Assembly (NCBI GenBank): GCA_001275005.1
Contig: JWZX01001505.1
Location: forward strand, 1 to 18,389
Length of the DNA stretch: 18,389 bases
From: Chrysochromulina tobinii
Lineage: Eukaryota; Haptophyta; Prymnesiales; Chrysochromulinaceae
Direction of reading: 5' to 3'
Shown: piece after piece, positions 8,198-16,850 of the stretch
Numbering within the stretch: the stretch's first letter is position 1
How the letters are laid out: each line of letters begins with the position of its first letter
Translations under genes and position numbers: made by a program
Notes under the pieces: model-generated
Seen by the model: the letters and a program-made list of their open reading frames with translations, nothing else
The model's database searches: none
Told to the model about the DNA's origin: nothing

Positions 8198-8328
8198 CCA
8201 TGGTTCCCACCCGCGCCTTGGCCCGGGGCCCGGTCGCCGGTGCGGTGGACGGTGACCGTGCCACGGTGGAGCTGTGCTCCGGCTCCTAGGGGGAGAGCGA
8301 TAGGAAAAGACGAAGTCGAGAAGCGAGG
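8198..8328 (+). repeat. dispersed repeat, copy 2
   Basis: Same orientation as copy 1 at 5731-5851, with an extra GGCCCGG block and an expanded GTGACCGTGCCACGG segment. The core from CCTAGGGGGAGAGCG (8285) to GAGAAGCGAG is nearly identical to copy 1. Minus-strand reading gives TTTTCCTATCGCTCTCCCCCTAG, a splice-acceptor-like string. Confidence 0.75.
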
Positions 8329-8742
8329 ATTCCCGGACGCCGCGCCCACCAAGAGCGAAACAAATCGAATCCACAGAACGCGCGACGCGGATAACAGAAT
8401 CGAATGTGCACCGCGCACGGTCGGCGAATCCGTGATGCGTGAATAATTATCCATTAAACCGGAAAATACACGCGCGCGGATCGTCAGCATGCTCGTCAGC
8501 GAGAGACTCCCTGCACTCACACATGTTGTGCGCGCAATAAAGACTGAATGCGGAATCGGGACACCCCGTTCTTGTACGTTCTATGGGTTGTCTCTTCTAC
8601 TCTTCAGACACCCGGCCTGGGTTGTCTGGTCTTGACCCCTTAGCCTCTCTGGCATGGACGATCCCGGCGGCCTTGCCGCGTGCGGCCGGGTGTATTGGGC
8701 TCTCATGGCCGGAGCTTCGTGTCCACGAATGCAGCGAGAGGC
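8329..8742. other. convergent intergenic region
   Basis: This lies between the ends of the WWE-2H gene (+) and the small membrane protein gene (-). An AATAAA string occurs at 8536-8541 on the plus strand, but more than 500 nt past the WWE-2H stop, so its use as a poly(A) signal is doubtful. No gene seen. Confidence 0.4.
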
Positions 8743-9284
8743 TTAGGCAAAGGCAAGGACGGCGGCGGCGATCGTGATCCCCTTCTCCAGCGCCGTCGAC
8801 ATGTCCGTCAGCGTCGACACGTCGAAGCCCGAATCCTTGAATTTGACGAGCGTGCTGAGCAGCCAGAGGGCAGCCGTGAGCTTGAGCGAGTCGAACGAGG
8901 ATGCGCCGGCCGAGTACACGGCGGTAGAGACGACGCCGGTGACCATCGAGATGATCAGGTTGGTGTTGAAGACATCACCCTTGAACGTCTTGGTCAGCGT
9001 GGTCTCGCCGATGTTGGCGTACTTCTCGCTGATCGCGGAAGCTGCGAGGGACGGAGGGTGGGTCGGAAAAGCAGCTAATCGGGTGAGCGGACGAAAATCG
9101 CTTATCAAGCGTGAAGTGTTAGGGGGTGCGCACCCGCTGTGATGGCGGCGGCGACCTGCAGCACGCCGTTGAAGTTGCCCGGGGTGAGTGGACCGAGCTC
9201 CATGCCGCCGCGGAGTTGCAGGACTTGTTGCGGCACCTGCGACTTGGTCGAGAAGGCGAGCATCGAGCACACGAGACCGAGCAT
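8743..9284 (-). CDS. small predicted organellar membrane protein; complement(join(8743..9041,9134..9284)), 149 aa
   Basis: Exon 1 starts at ATG 9284 and encodes a hydrophobic leader (MLGLVCSMLAFSTKS), then VLQLRGGMELGPLTPGNFNG and VLQVAAAIT. A 92-nt GT-AG intron (9133-9042, donor GTGCGC, acceptor CCTTCGCAG) joins it through a split Ala codon to exon 2. Exon 2 begins SAISEKYANIGETT and carries about three hydrophobic segments (LIISMVTGVVSTAVY, LTAALWLLSTLV, GITIAAAVLAFA). It ends with TAA at 8743. The frame join is exact and the composition continuous. The LRGG motif after a short hydrophobic leader suggests processing during targeting to a plastid or the endomembrane system, but this is inference. 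I cannot name the family. An upstream exon extending the leader cannot be excluded. Confidence 0.65.
9042..9133 (-). other. spliceosomal intron, 92 nt
   Basis: On the minus strand it begins GTGCGCACCC and ends with a pyrimidine-rich tract (CCACCCTCCGTCCCTTCGCAG). Removal gives a continuous frame AAITA-ASAISEKYA. Confidence 0.65.
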
Positions 9285-10018
9285 TGCTCGCGAATCGATT
9301 GATGGCGAGGTGGATGGGGAGACCAGAGAGAACGGTGTGCGGGCTCAGGCGGGCTATTGACGCATCGCTTGGGTTGGGATTCGTCAACTCCACACGGAAA
9401 ATGACGAATTGACGCTTCCAAAAATCTCTTAAGACGAATTCACGAAGCGAGGTTTTTTTGCTTCGCATGACTTGTCGCCTTAGCTTGAGACCGGTATGGT
9501 TTCTTTCTAACAAGTCGATTACCCCGCTTCGCGGGACAGGGGACAGCGTTTGGTTACATTCAAATGAGCTGTGCCGTGAGTCCGCCATTCCGGTGTGTTC
9601 ATGTGTGGGCGAGGCCGAGGAGCACAGGTGCGGGAGGGGCGGTCGTCGAGGGTGGGAGGGAGTTTTCATGCCCTGGGCCTGGCGGAGACACAGATTTGCG
9701 TGGTCGTTTGAGACGGAGAGAACGCGACTGCCAGCTGCACCGATATGCGAGATTCCCCGCAGGAGAGACACGTCGTGTGCGCTGTATGATGTGTGAAGTG
9801 TGATCTCTGATCATATATGAATCACGCCGACTTGGCCGACCGACGGTCGATCGGATCGGAACGTGTAAATTATATAAGAGTCGGCGTCGGCTAACGAAAT
9901 TGGTCTCTGTGTGGTGTGTGTCTGTCCTCTCTCTCGTCTCGTGTGCACATCTCTCAATGCGATCGAGACTCCCTCAATCCTCTGCTGCTCGTCCATCGTC
10001 CTCCTCCGACGGCGAAGC
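9285..10018. other. intergenic region between the small membrane protein gene and the PP5 3' end
   Basis: Both flanking genes are on the minus strand, so this holds the PP5 3' UTR and the promoter of the small gene. It contains a T7-containing hairpin (9443-9448 with 9460-9465), a CCCGC-TTC-GCGGG hairpin near 9523-9535, and an AT-rich patch with TATATAAG at 9871-9878. No supported coding frame. Confidence 0.45.
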
Positions 10019-11497
10019 TCAGAATCCGAACATGCTCTGCATGCCTCCTGCATACGCCATCGGCCGCACGTTCGGGTGCGGCACCGCCGTGAATTGCTTG
10101 ACCTCGTACTCGCCGTTGTGATCGAATCGCAGCAGCGCGCCCTTGTTGCCCATCTGATCGCAATAGTTGGGCGCCGAGAAGATGGTGCACAGCTTGCCGC
10201 CCGCCTCAACCTCGTACCCCTCGTCCTTGACCTCGTGCGAACGTACCACCATCTTGAGCCCGTTCCTATTTAGGAAGTTCGCGGTCACGTCAGGACCAAA
10301 CGAGAGCCCAACACCGCGCTTCGAGGGCGCGCGACCTGGCATCGGCTGCGGATCGCTCCACAGGGCTTCGCTCATGATGCCCTCGTCGGGGGGCTCCCGG
10401 AAGCGGTCCACCTTGCGGATGTCGTCGAGCATCACATCATCTCGTGAGAAGAGCCCGCCGTGTGTGATGTAGATCATCTTGCCGAGGCAGTAGGCGAGAG
10501 GCAAACAGTGGAAGCACGCGGTGAAGAGTTCGAACATGGTCGTGTTGTACTTGGCCTTCACCTCGCCCTCGAAGCCGTAGATCCGGTTCATGTTCAGCGT
10601 CTCGTGGTTGCCGCGCGTCAGGTGCACATGGTTCGGGTAGAGCACCTTGAACGTGAAGAGCAGTAGGACGACCTCGAGCGAAAAGGAGCCGCGGTCGACA
10701 AAGTCGCCGTTGAACAGGTATGGATTCGTCTCCGATGGGTAGCCAAAGAGCTCGAAGATGTTGAGCAGGTCGTAGAACTGTCCATGCGTGTCGCCGCACA
10801 CGTTGATGTGGGTCCCTTGGGGGATCGGCACGTCCACCAAGGAGGGCAGCGTCTTCAGTTGCTTGTGCAGCTCGATCAGGATCTGCATCGCGTACTTCTG
10901 GTGCAGCGTCTTCTGATCCTTGAGGTGCGCCGCGATCGCGAGCACCGCACTGTGGGTGAGCGGGAAGCTCGGCTGCGGGCCCGTATAGCTCGACTCCACC
11001 GCCATCTGGGCGGGATCGAGACGCTCGGTGATCGGCACCTCGTTCGCATCGTCGGAGCGGATCGCCTTCTCAAAGGCTTCGCGCTTCACCTCGCGCTCCG
11101 CGGCCTTGAACTTCTCGAGCGCATCGCGGTCGGTCGGCTTCAGCTGCCTCAGCGACTTGAAGTCCTTGAGCGCATCCTTGTACTTGCCGAGCGCCATGTA
11201 CGCTGAGCCGCGCCGGTAGTACGCCTTTGCAAAGGTTTTCTCGAGCTCGAGCGCAACGGTGCCGTCAGCGATGGCAAGACCATGATTCTCCATCTTGATG
11301 TGGCACGCGGCGCGGTTGGTGTAATAGGCGGGCTTCTCTGGGTCGAGCTCGATGGCCGCATTGTAGCACACTACGGCATCCGCCCATCGCTCAACCTTGA
11401 AATGCTCGTTGCCCTGGTCCTTTTTCAGTTCCGCCTCGGAGTTGGTACTCGCCGCGTCAGGTGAAGCTGGCGGCGGAGTCGGAGATGAGTCGGACAT
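10019..11497 (-). CDS. PPP5C: serine/threonine protein phosphatase 5 (TPR-PPP family), 492 aa
   Basis: This is a full-length, intronless PP5. Residues 21-125 form three TPR units (GNEHFKVERWADAVVCYNAA, then AYYTNRAACHIKM and AYYRRGSAYMALGKYKDAL), the HSP90/HSP70-binding module. After a linker comes the PPP catalytic domain with all metal-binding motifs: GDTHGQ (Asp236, His238), GDFVDRG (Asp265), RGNHE (Asn297, catalytic His298), HGG (His346) and RSHE (His421), plus SAPNYCD. Spacing equals mammalian PP5 with a constant offset of six. The C-terminus (PMAYAGGMQSMFGF) covers the autoinhibitory helix position. PP5 dephosphorylates chaperone-bound clients and is activated when chaperones or lipids displace the TPR domain. 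The start at 11497 (MSDSSP) is preferred because the frame upstream encodes Arg-rich, non-conserved sequence. Confidence 0.96.
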   Translation of the reverse strand: MSDSSPTPPPASPDAASTNSEAELKKDQGNEHFKVERWADAVVCYNAAIELDPEKPAYYTNRAACHIKMENHGLAIADGTVALELEKTFAKAYYRRGSAYMALGKYKDALKDFKSLRQLKPTDRDALEKFKAAEREVKREAFEKAIRSDDANEVPITERLDPAQMAVESSYTGPQPSFPLTHSAVLAIAAHLKDQKTLHQKYAMQILIELHKQLKTLPSLVDVPIPQGTHINVCGDTHGQFYDLLNIFELFGYPSETNPYLFNGDFVDRGSFSLEVVLLLFTFKVLYPNHVHLTRGNHETLNMNRIYGFEGEVKAKYNTTMFELFTACFHCLPLAYCLGKMIYITHGGLFSRDDVMLDDIRKVDRFREPPDEGIMSEALWSDPQPMPGRAPSKRGVGLSFGPDVTANFLNRNGLKMVVRSHEVKDEGYEVEAGGKLCTIFSAPNYCDQMGNKGALLRFDHNGEYEVKQFTAVPHPNVRPMAYAGGMQSMFGF

Positions 11498-11709
11498 CTT
11501 CGGAAAGGCGGCTTCGATGCAGCGGTGGGCGCTCGGCTGCGCCCTCGCGCGTCGCCGACTTGTGCCACGCGGACGCGGCGCCGCACGTCTTCGCAAGCAG
11601 GTGATTGGCCAAGCCCCCCCCACACCCGGACCCCATTCCCGCGCGAGACAGCGCGACTTTTCATGATTTTGTCTTCAACGCATCACATGTGCGCACGTTA
11701 CATCACGAA
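11498..11709. promoter_or_regulatory. divergent intergenic region, likely shared promoter of PP5 and the F-box/LRR gene
   Basis: The PP5 start codon (minus, 11497) and the LRR start codon (plus, 11710) are 212 bp apart and head to head. Both transcripts must start within or near this interval. It is GC-rich with a run of C at 11615-11621, and no TATA box is seen. Confidence 0.5.
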
Positions 11710-12846
11710 ATGAATGCCGTCCGTGAAGCATGTTTCGCCGAAGCGCCAGCGTCGAGCGCTCCGCCGCCGCCGCCGCCACCGCTGCATTTCTGCATCGATA
11801 CTCCGACGGAGTCGCCTTGGAGCACCGCGCGCGTACTCCTCGAGTGCGTGTGCGCCGGGCTCAGCGAGCCGCTCGTCGACGCCGCCGCCTTGTGCCGGCT
11901 CTCTCAGACGTGCTCCGAGGCGCGCCAATTCGCAAAGGAGCGGCGCGCCTACTGGACATGTCTCGACTTGTCGCTCCTTCCACGACCCACATTATTCTTC
12001 GAAGAAGGTCTGTCGAGGGTGCCTCGCTTTGCCGGCGTCATCGTACTCACCTTGCAGTTTTGCGAGCACCTCCGGGATGAGCACCTCGCAGTGCTGCCGC
12101 CCGCGGTGCGGCGACTGACCATCGACGGGTGCGCTGGGGTGACCGACGCTGGCATCAAGGCGGTGAGTAGCGCGTGCGGCAAGTCCCTCGAGCTCATTTC
12201 GCTCTACTGCTGCCACCGGCTGAGCACCTCGAGTGCCGTCGCGCTTTCCATTCGGTGCCCGTCGCTCACCTCTGTCTCGTTCAGCGGCTGCAAGCGCGTG
12301 GAGGCGGCGGGGATCCTCGCCCTCGCGTCGCGCTGCCGGCTGCTGCGCGAGCTCAACCTCACGCGCCTGCCCCTCATCGACGACGTGGCTCTTGGAGTGC
12401 TCGTCGATAACAACCCCGAGCTCCGAGCGCTACGCCTCTATTCGAATTCACAGCTCTCCGACGCGAGCTTGCGGGCCGTGGCGCAGCGCTGCGCCCAGCT
12501 GCACACGCTCGACTGCACGGGGCTGCGCGGGCTGAGCGACGCCCTCGTCGTCGCCTTAGGCCACGGCTGCCCAGAGCTACGCGTCTTGTTGTTGACCTGG
12601 GTGGTACAGGCGACAGATTGGGGCGGCTGTGCGATCGCCTCCGGCTGCCGTCGGCTGCGCACCCTGAGCCTTCACGGCATCAAGGCCATCGGCGTGGCCA
12701 CGCTCGAGGCGCTCGCCTTGCACTGCGCGGCCACTCACGTCGAGCTAGATGTGCGCGGCTGCGTCAACATCGTGGAGGCCGAGCGCGCGCCCGAGGGGCT
12801 GCTCCGTCGGCTACCAAGGCTCAAGACGTTTGCATTGGCGACATGA
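11710..12846 (+). CDS. F-box-like leucine-rich repeat protein (FBXL/AMN1 type), 378 aa
   Basis: After a Pro run (about residues 18-24), residues 38-88 resemble an F-box: ARVLLECVCAGL, LCRLSQTCSEARQFAKERR and YWTCLDLS. Then follow about ten cysteine-containing LRRs of about 25 residues, such as VRRLTIDGCAGVTDAGIKAV, SLTSVSFSGCKRVEAAGILA and LHTLDCTGLRGLSDALVVAL. This is the cysteine-containing LRR subtype of FBXL and AMN1 proteins, which select substrates for SCF ubiquitin ligases. The start at 11710 is the first ATG in frame; the frame is open further upstream only from a non-ATG codon. The stop TGA (12844-12846) overlaps an ATG at 12843 in the frame of the next gene. Intronless. The substrate is unknown. 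Confidence 0.85.
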   Translation: MNAVREACFAEAPASSAPPPPPPPLHFCIDTPTESPWSTARVLLECVCAGLSEPLVDAAALCRLSQTCSEARQFAKERRAYWTCLDLSLLPRPTLFFEEGLSRVPRFAGVIVLTLQFCEHLRDEHLAVLPPAVRRLTIDGCAGVTDAGIKAVSSACGKSLELISLYCCHRLSTSSAVALSIRCPSLTSVSFSGCKRVEAAGILALASRCRLLRELNLTRLPLIDDVALGVLVDNNPELRALRLYSNSQLSDASLRAVAQRCAQLHTLDCTGLRGLSDALVVALGHGCPELRVLLLTWVVQATDWGGCAIASGCRRLRTLSLHGIKAIGVATLEALALHCAATHVELDVRGCVNIVEAERAPEGLLRRLPRLKTFALAT

Positions 12847-13187
12847 GGCAACAGAATATGCTATCGGAGGAAAAGTACCGCGCGCGATACCCGGATACTA
12901 CGCGGTCTGGACTCTGGTATGAAAATGTTCAATTCCCCGCCCGAGCGCCGAGGGAGATTTTTTGTTGCAACTGCGCTCGTCTTTCGTCTGTCCATCGGTT
13001 CCACCTCAAGACCGGGCAGAAAACACCCAGCAAAACTCACGATGCGCAAAAAGGTGACGCTCAAAACAACGCGGGTCGTCACGTCGCCGCGCTCAACACG
13101 CGAAGCCAGGCTGGCGCCCGTGAAGCGCAGTGGTCCGAGCCTGCACAGTTCGCAGAGCAGGCGCTCATCTCACACGTACGTGTGTGC
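12847..13187. other. intergenic / 5' region of MPP10
   Basis: The MPP10 frame stays open through this stretch back into the LRR gene, but the encoded residues (many Arg, Cys and Thr, no MPP10-like features) do not look like part of the protein. It is more AT-rich than the flanking coding DNA. It is therefore treated as promoter and 5' UTR. An upstream in-frame ATG at 12843 would add 115 residues. Confidence 0.5.
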
Positions 13188-15293
13188 ATGCCGCTGCCGA
13201 TCCCCGGCCAGGGATCTGAGCTCCAGCACCTCCAGCCGATTGATTTCTGTGCAGCCTCGGAGGAGCGCTTCGCAGCTCTCGCTCGGATTTCAAAAGGACT
13301 CTTCGATCGCGCCCAAAGCGAACAAAAGGTCGGGCCGTTTGACGAGCTGTTGATCCAAGGTGGCGATGATGAGCAAATCTGGCAGCAGCTCGCGATGCGG
13401 AACAAGCCGCTGCTCCGCTTCGTGGAGACACAGCTCAAGAAGCAATTCAAGGCTGAGGAAACGGCCGACGAGGTGAAGAGCGAGGTTCGCGCGAGCGCGA
13501 GACAAGCTAATGCAGATGCCAACGCGGACATGCGCCGATTAGAAGAGATGGAGGAGGGAGACGACCGCAGCGACGAGGAGGATGAGGAGGTACGTATCAA
13601 TCCTCGCGCGGCTGCCAATCGGCGGCGCAAGAAGCGTGCTGGCAGCGGCCGTCCCGAGATCTTCGCAACCGACTTTTGGAAGGATGGCGTCCAAGCAGTG
13701 GACGAGGAGGAGCTCGAGCGCGACATGGCGGAGTTCGCCGACGAGGGTGAGGCGGGCGAAGGCGATGTGGAGATCGACGAGCTCTACGGAGATGGCGATG
13801 ATGACGAGGATGACGAGGGCGATGATGATGATGATGGTGATGGTGATGGTGAGGAGGAGGGGATGGAAGAGGAGGGCAGCGAGGACGAGTTGGACGGCGA
13901 AGAGGACGAAGAGGACGAAGAGGAGGAGGAGGAGGAGGAGGGCGAAGATGAGAGCGCTGCTATGAGCGCTGCGATGAGAGAGCGGAGACGCGCAGGTCCC
14001 GTGAACGCCTCTGACGACGAGGACGACGACGACGATTTGTACGGGGGCGAGGGAGAGGGCGAGGAGGAGGAGGGCGAGGAGGAGGAGGAGGACTTGGATC
14101 TCGATGGGATTGACGGGAGCGACGGGGAAGGCGGGGAAGGCGAAGAGGTCGCGAACGGCGACGAGGACGGCGACGAGGACGGCGACGAGGACGGCGACGA
14201 GGACGGTGAGGGCGACGAGGCCGGCCAAGGTGATGCAAAGCACGCGAGAGGTGCGAACGGGAAGGCGGTGCCTCCAAGGGACCGTCGCATGGCTCAGAAG
14301 CTCTCGAAGCTGGAGTTGGAACAGATAGCGGAGAAGCCGTGGCAAATGAAGGGCGAGGTCAGCGGCTCAAAGCGCCCGGTCAACTCCCTACTTGAGGCCG
14401 ATCTCGACTTCGACACGGGCGCGAGCACGCGCGCGCCGGTGGTGACCAAGGAGGTGACCGCCTCGATCGAGCAGGTGCTTCATCAGCGCATCAGCGAGCA
14501 GCTTTGGGATGATGTCGTGCGCCTCTCCTCCAATGGACCCCGAAGCACGCGCCCCAAGCCCGCCGACATCTCGACAGAGAAGAGTGAGCTCGGGCTCGGT
14601 GAGCAGTACGAGCGCGCGTACGAGCAGCAGATGCTCGGGCACGCGTCCGCCGAGACGACCAAGCAGCAGCAGGCCTACGATGAGATCCAGAAGACGCTCC
14701 GCTCGCTACTTGGGCGGCTGGACGCCCTCTTCTCGGCGCATGCCGTGCCGAAGGCTCATAAGCCCGAAGCGACGGTACGCTCACAGAGCGTGGCGGTGGC
14801 GACGCTCGAGGAGGCGACACCGACGGCGATGGGGGCGGCCGAGGCGCTCGCGCCGGAGGAAGTCTTCCAGAAGCGCAACACGCTCAAGGATCTCTCAGCG
14901 AGGCAGGAGCTCTCTCAGGAGGAGAGGGAGGCTCTGCGGCGCAAAAAGAAGCGCGTGCGCAAGCGCCAGGGTGCCGAGACCAAGGAGAGAGAGGCGTTGC
15001 GAGCCAAGATGTCGCCGAATGGCGGCGCGCCCCGGCAGTCGGATGCAGCCGTTGGGCAGCTGCTGGCAGATGCGAAGCGCAAGGGCACCGTACTCTCAGG
15101 CAGCCCCTCGCCTGGTCAAGGTGGTCGCTCACCCAAGGACAATGCTTTGGTTGGCCAGCAGTTCATCAAATCGTCCAAGTTCTTTGCGACCATGCAAGGC
15201 GAGAAGGGCGAGAACGGTGCGGGCCGCAAGCGGCCGCGAGGCGACGTTGCAGGGGAGAAGCCGCCGCAGCAGGCGTTCAAGCTCAAGCTCTGA
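13188..15293 (+). CDS. MPP10: U3 small nucleolar ribonucleoprotein MPP10, about 701 aa
   Basis: MPP10 is a scaffold of the SSU processome that binds IMP3 and IMP4 on the U3 snoRNA and is needed for early 18S pre-rRNA cleavages in the nucleolus. The N-terminal segment has FAALARISKGLFDRAQ and GPFDELLIQGGDDEQIW, followed by FVETQLKKQF. Several acidic blocks (about 115-350) include DELYGDGDDDEDD and DDDDLYGGEG. The conserved MPP10 core starts at EKPWQMKGEV (382-391) and includes RPVNSLLEADLDFD, APVVTKEVTASIEQVLHQRI and TEKSELGLGEQYERAYEQQ. A basic tract (RRKKKRVRKRQG, about 584-595) is a likely nucleolar signal. The C-terminus has FIKSSKFFATMQ and ends FKLKL. The start at 13188 is chosen because typical MPP10 N-terminal sequence begins just after it. 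No intron needed. Confidence 0.9.
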   Translation: MPLPIPGQGSELQHLQPIDFCAASEERFAALARISKGLFDRAQSEQKVGPFDELLIQGGDDEQIWQQLAMRNKPLLRFVETQLKKQFKAEETADEVKSEVRASARQANADANADMRRLEEMEEGDDRSDEEDEEVRINPRAAANRRRKKRAGSGRPEIFATDFWKDGVQAVDEEELERDMAEFADEGEAGEGDVEIDELYGDGDDDEDDEGDDDDDGDGDGEEEGMEEEGSEDELDGEEDEEDEEEEEEEEGEDESAAMSAAMRERRRAGPVNASDDEDDDDDLYGGEGEGEEEEGEEEEEDLDLDGIDGSDGEGGEGEEVANGDEDGDEDGDEDGDEDGEGDEAGQGDAKHARGANGKAVPPRDRRMAQKLSKLELEQIAEKPWQMKGEVSGSKRPVNSLLEADLDFDTGASTRAPVVTKEVTASIEQVLHQRISEQLWDDVVRLSSNGPRSTRPKPADISTEKSELGLGEQYERAYEQQMLGHASAETTKQQQAYDEIQKTLRSLLGRLDALFSAHAVPKAHKPEATVRSQSVAVATLEEATPTAMGAAEALAPEEVFQKRNTLKDLSARQELSQEEREALRRKKKRVRKRQGAETKEREALRAKMSPNGGAPRQSDAAVGQLLADAKRKGTVLSGSPSPGQGGRSPKDNALVGQQFIKSSKFFATMQGEKGENGAGRKRPRGDVAGEKPPQQAFKLKL
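14160..14207 (+). repeat. 12-bp tandem repeat x4 in the MPP10 acidic tract
   Basis: Four units of GACGAGGACGGC start at 14160, 14172, 14184 and 14196; the last ends in T. They encode DEDG four times. This lies in a D/E-rich region likely to vary in length between strains. Confidence 0.9.
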
Positions 15294-15656
15294 GCTTGTG
15301 CACCGAGAGGCGGCAAGTGGCCACACGCGATGAATTGAAGAGCATGGTTGCGAGTGAGTACGGACGTGGGTGACGCGGCCCTACAAGCCGCGTACCGGTA
15401 GCATGTTTCGTACTCTCACATTCGACATTGATATTTCACACCACAACCCGTGAAAACTCGTACTTAGCCCCTCCTCAACTGCATACCTAGCCATGGTTTC
15501 CGTGTAGGTGGCCGTATTTCGTTCGGGTGTTAAAACAGCCTATTCACACTTCGCGAACGAAGAAGCACACATGCCGCCGGGTGTGCTCTCCTGCGACGAC
15601 GTGGTTCCGAATTCTGACAGGACGGAAGCTGCTCGCTCCAAACGGGCGAGCGCTGC
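15294..15656. other. intergenic, no supported gene
   Basis: 3' UTR of MPP10 and 5' region of the glycosyltransferase gene. An in-frame TGA at 15615-15617 limits upstream extension of the next CDS in its frame. No hairpin or motif stands out. Confidence 0.5.
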
Positions 15657-16850
15657 ATGCCGACCATGATGCCGATCGAGAATGCAACGGCATCGAGAAC
15701 GCACGCTTCCGACGGGCTGGGTTGCGACAGTGCCTCTTGCAGTCTTACCTTTGAGCTCGGCCAGAGTCTTCTGGACCAGCCGCGGACTTTGATTATTTCG
15801 CATAAGGGCCAAAGCCAATGGGGCTTCGGAAACCTCATTCCAATCGTGCTGGCGTACCACACGCTCTGCTTCGTCTTTCACCGTAAGTGCGTCATCCAAA
15901 TGATGAACACGGGGCTTGAAAAGTTCTACCGCTACAGGAACGGAATGATATGGTGGCAAAAAAGCAACTTCACCGTTGAAGCCGACAAGAAGCTGACGTC
16001 GAGAGGAGTCGCGCTCGTAAAGGCTCTGCAGGAGTTCAACAGCTCCACCGTCATCCGGGTGCAGCTCAAACACCAGCCCGACTTTGCGATCGATGAGCTC
16101 GTCAAGAACCTCGAGCTCCCGCCCTACGTGCGTCGACCCTGCATCCTGCGCTGGTTTGCCGAGCCGGCACACGCACTTGGAGCGCCCAGGGCCAAATTGG
16201 AGTTCAATCGCGCGTTGCATCTGAGGACCGACTGGGCCGATCTGAGCAATGCGCAGAGGAGCTATGGCGTGTACAACGCGACCGTGAGCAGGCAGTGGCT
16301 GCTGCATGCATGTCCTACTCTCAGTGCATGGGGCGGGGACGATCTCGTCATCTCGGACAGCCCGGGCATTCTCAAGTCGGCTCGCGCGCTAGGCATCCAG
16401 GTGGGCAGCGCGGTCACTCTCCGAGGACGCACCCACTCGGCGCTCAACTTGGGCAACACCAAGGACAAGCCCGGTCGCAACAGCTCGGAGGCGCGCAACA
16501 GTACGGAGGACATCATCGAATCGAGCGTCACAGACCTGCACTGGCTGATGCATGCTCGAGTGGTCTATACCGGCGGCTCTTCATTCACGCGGCCCGCGCA
16601 GCTGGGCGCGCTCTGCGCTGACTTTCGAAGCTTGCGACAGGTGTGCCCAAACTACCCTCTCGTGTTTCCTCGCGAGTTCCACAAGATGCTTCCGCCGGAA
16701 GGGAGGCACTCCGACAAGTATGCGGCCATTTCGAGCAACGTCCACGCTGCTTGTTACAATCTCAGTGCGGTGGCGTGCTTGAAGCAGTACGTTCAAGCCA
16801 TCTCGAGTCAAGAAGCCGATGCTGTGATGGCGCAAAATACAATCCTTTGA
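15657..16850 (+). CDS. fucosyltransferase-like glycosyltransferase, 397 aa
   Basis: The layout resembles GT-B fucosyltransferase-type enzymes that use GDP-sugars. It has a Gly-rich N-terminal loop WGFGNLIPIVLAYHTLCFVF followed by HRKCVIQM (about 55-82), a central ALHLRTDWADLSNAQ (His188, Arg190), and a C-terminal DLHWLMHARVVYTGGSSFTRPAQLGA (Ser308, Ser309). In the alpha-1,6- and protein O-fucosyltransferase families, the matching H-x-R and SSF blocks contact the GDP-sugar. There are several N-x-S/T sequons (for example at NFT, NSS, NAT, NLS) and conserved-looking Cys residues near the C-terminus, which fit a Golgi-lumen protein. No N-terminal membrane anchor is visible from this ATG, so a first exon with the anchor may lie upstream. 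Donor and acceptor sugars are inferred only from the fold. Confidence 0.6.
   Translation: MPTMMPIENATASRTHASDGLGCDSASCSLTFELGQSLLDQPRTLIISHKGQSQWGFGNLIPIVLAYHTLCFVFHRKCVIQMMNTGLEKFYRYRNGMIWWQKSNFTVEADKKLTSRGVALVKALQEFNSSTVIRVQLKHQPDFAIDELVKNLELPPYVRRPCILRWFAEPAHALGAPRAKLEFNRALHLRTDWADLSNAQRSYGVYNATVSRQWLLHACPTLSAWGGDDLVISDSPGILKSARALGIQVGSAVTLRGRTHSALNLGNTKDKPGRNSSEARNSTEDIIESSVTDLHWLMHARVVYTGGSSFTRPAQLGALCADFRSLRQVCPNYPLVFPREFHKMLPPEGRHSDKYAAISSNVHAACYNLSAVACLKQYVQAISSQEADAVMAQNTIL

Noticed and set aside
11605-11709. N-terminal extension of the LRR protein
   Set aside because: The upstream open frame has no ATG before 11710 and overlaps the likely PP5 promoter.
12843-12846. ATGA stop/start overlap between the LRR gene and the MPP10 frame, as in a prokaryotic operon
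   Set aside because: The window is eukaryotic, and the 115 residues that would be added to MPP10 do not resemble its N-terminus. The overlap is probably chance.
13539-14345. Leu/Val-rich minus-strand frame looking like a membrane protein
   Set aside because: It is the complement of the Asp/Glu repeat tract of MPP10, which yields artificial hydrophobic sequence.
15540-16307. 255-codon open frame on the minus strand opposite the glycosyltransferase
   Set aside because: It mirrors the coding strand of a recognisable enzyme. Long antisense frames are common in GC-rich coding DNA.
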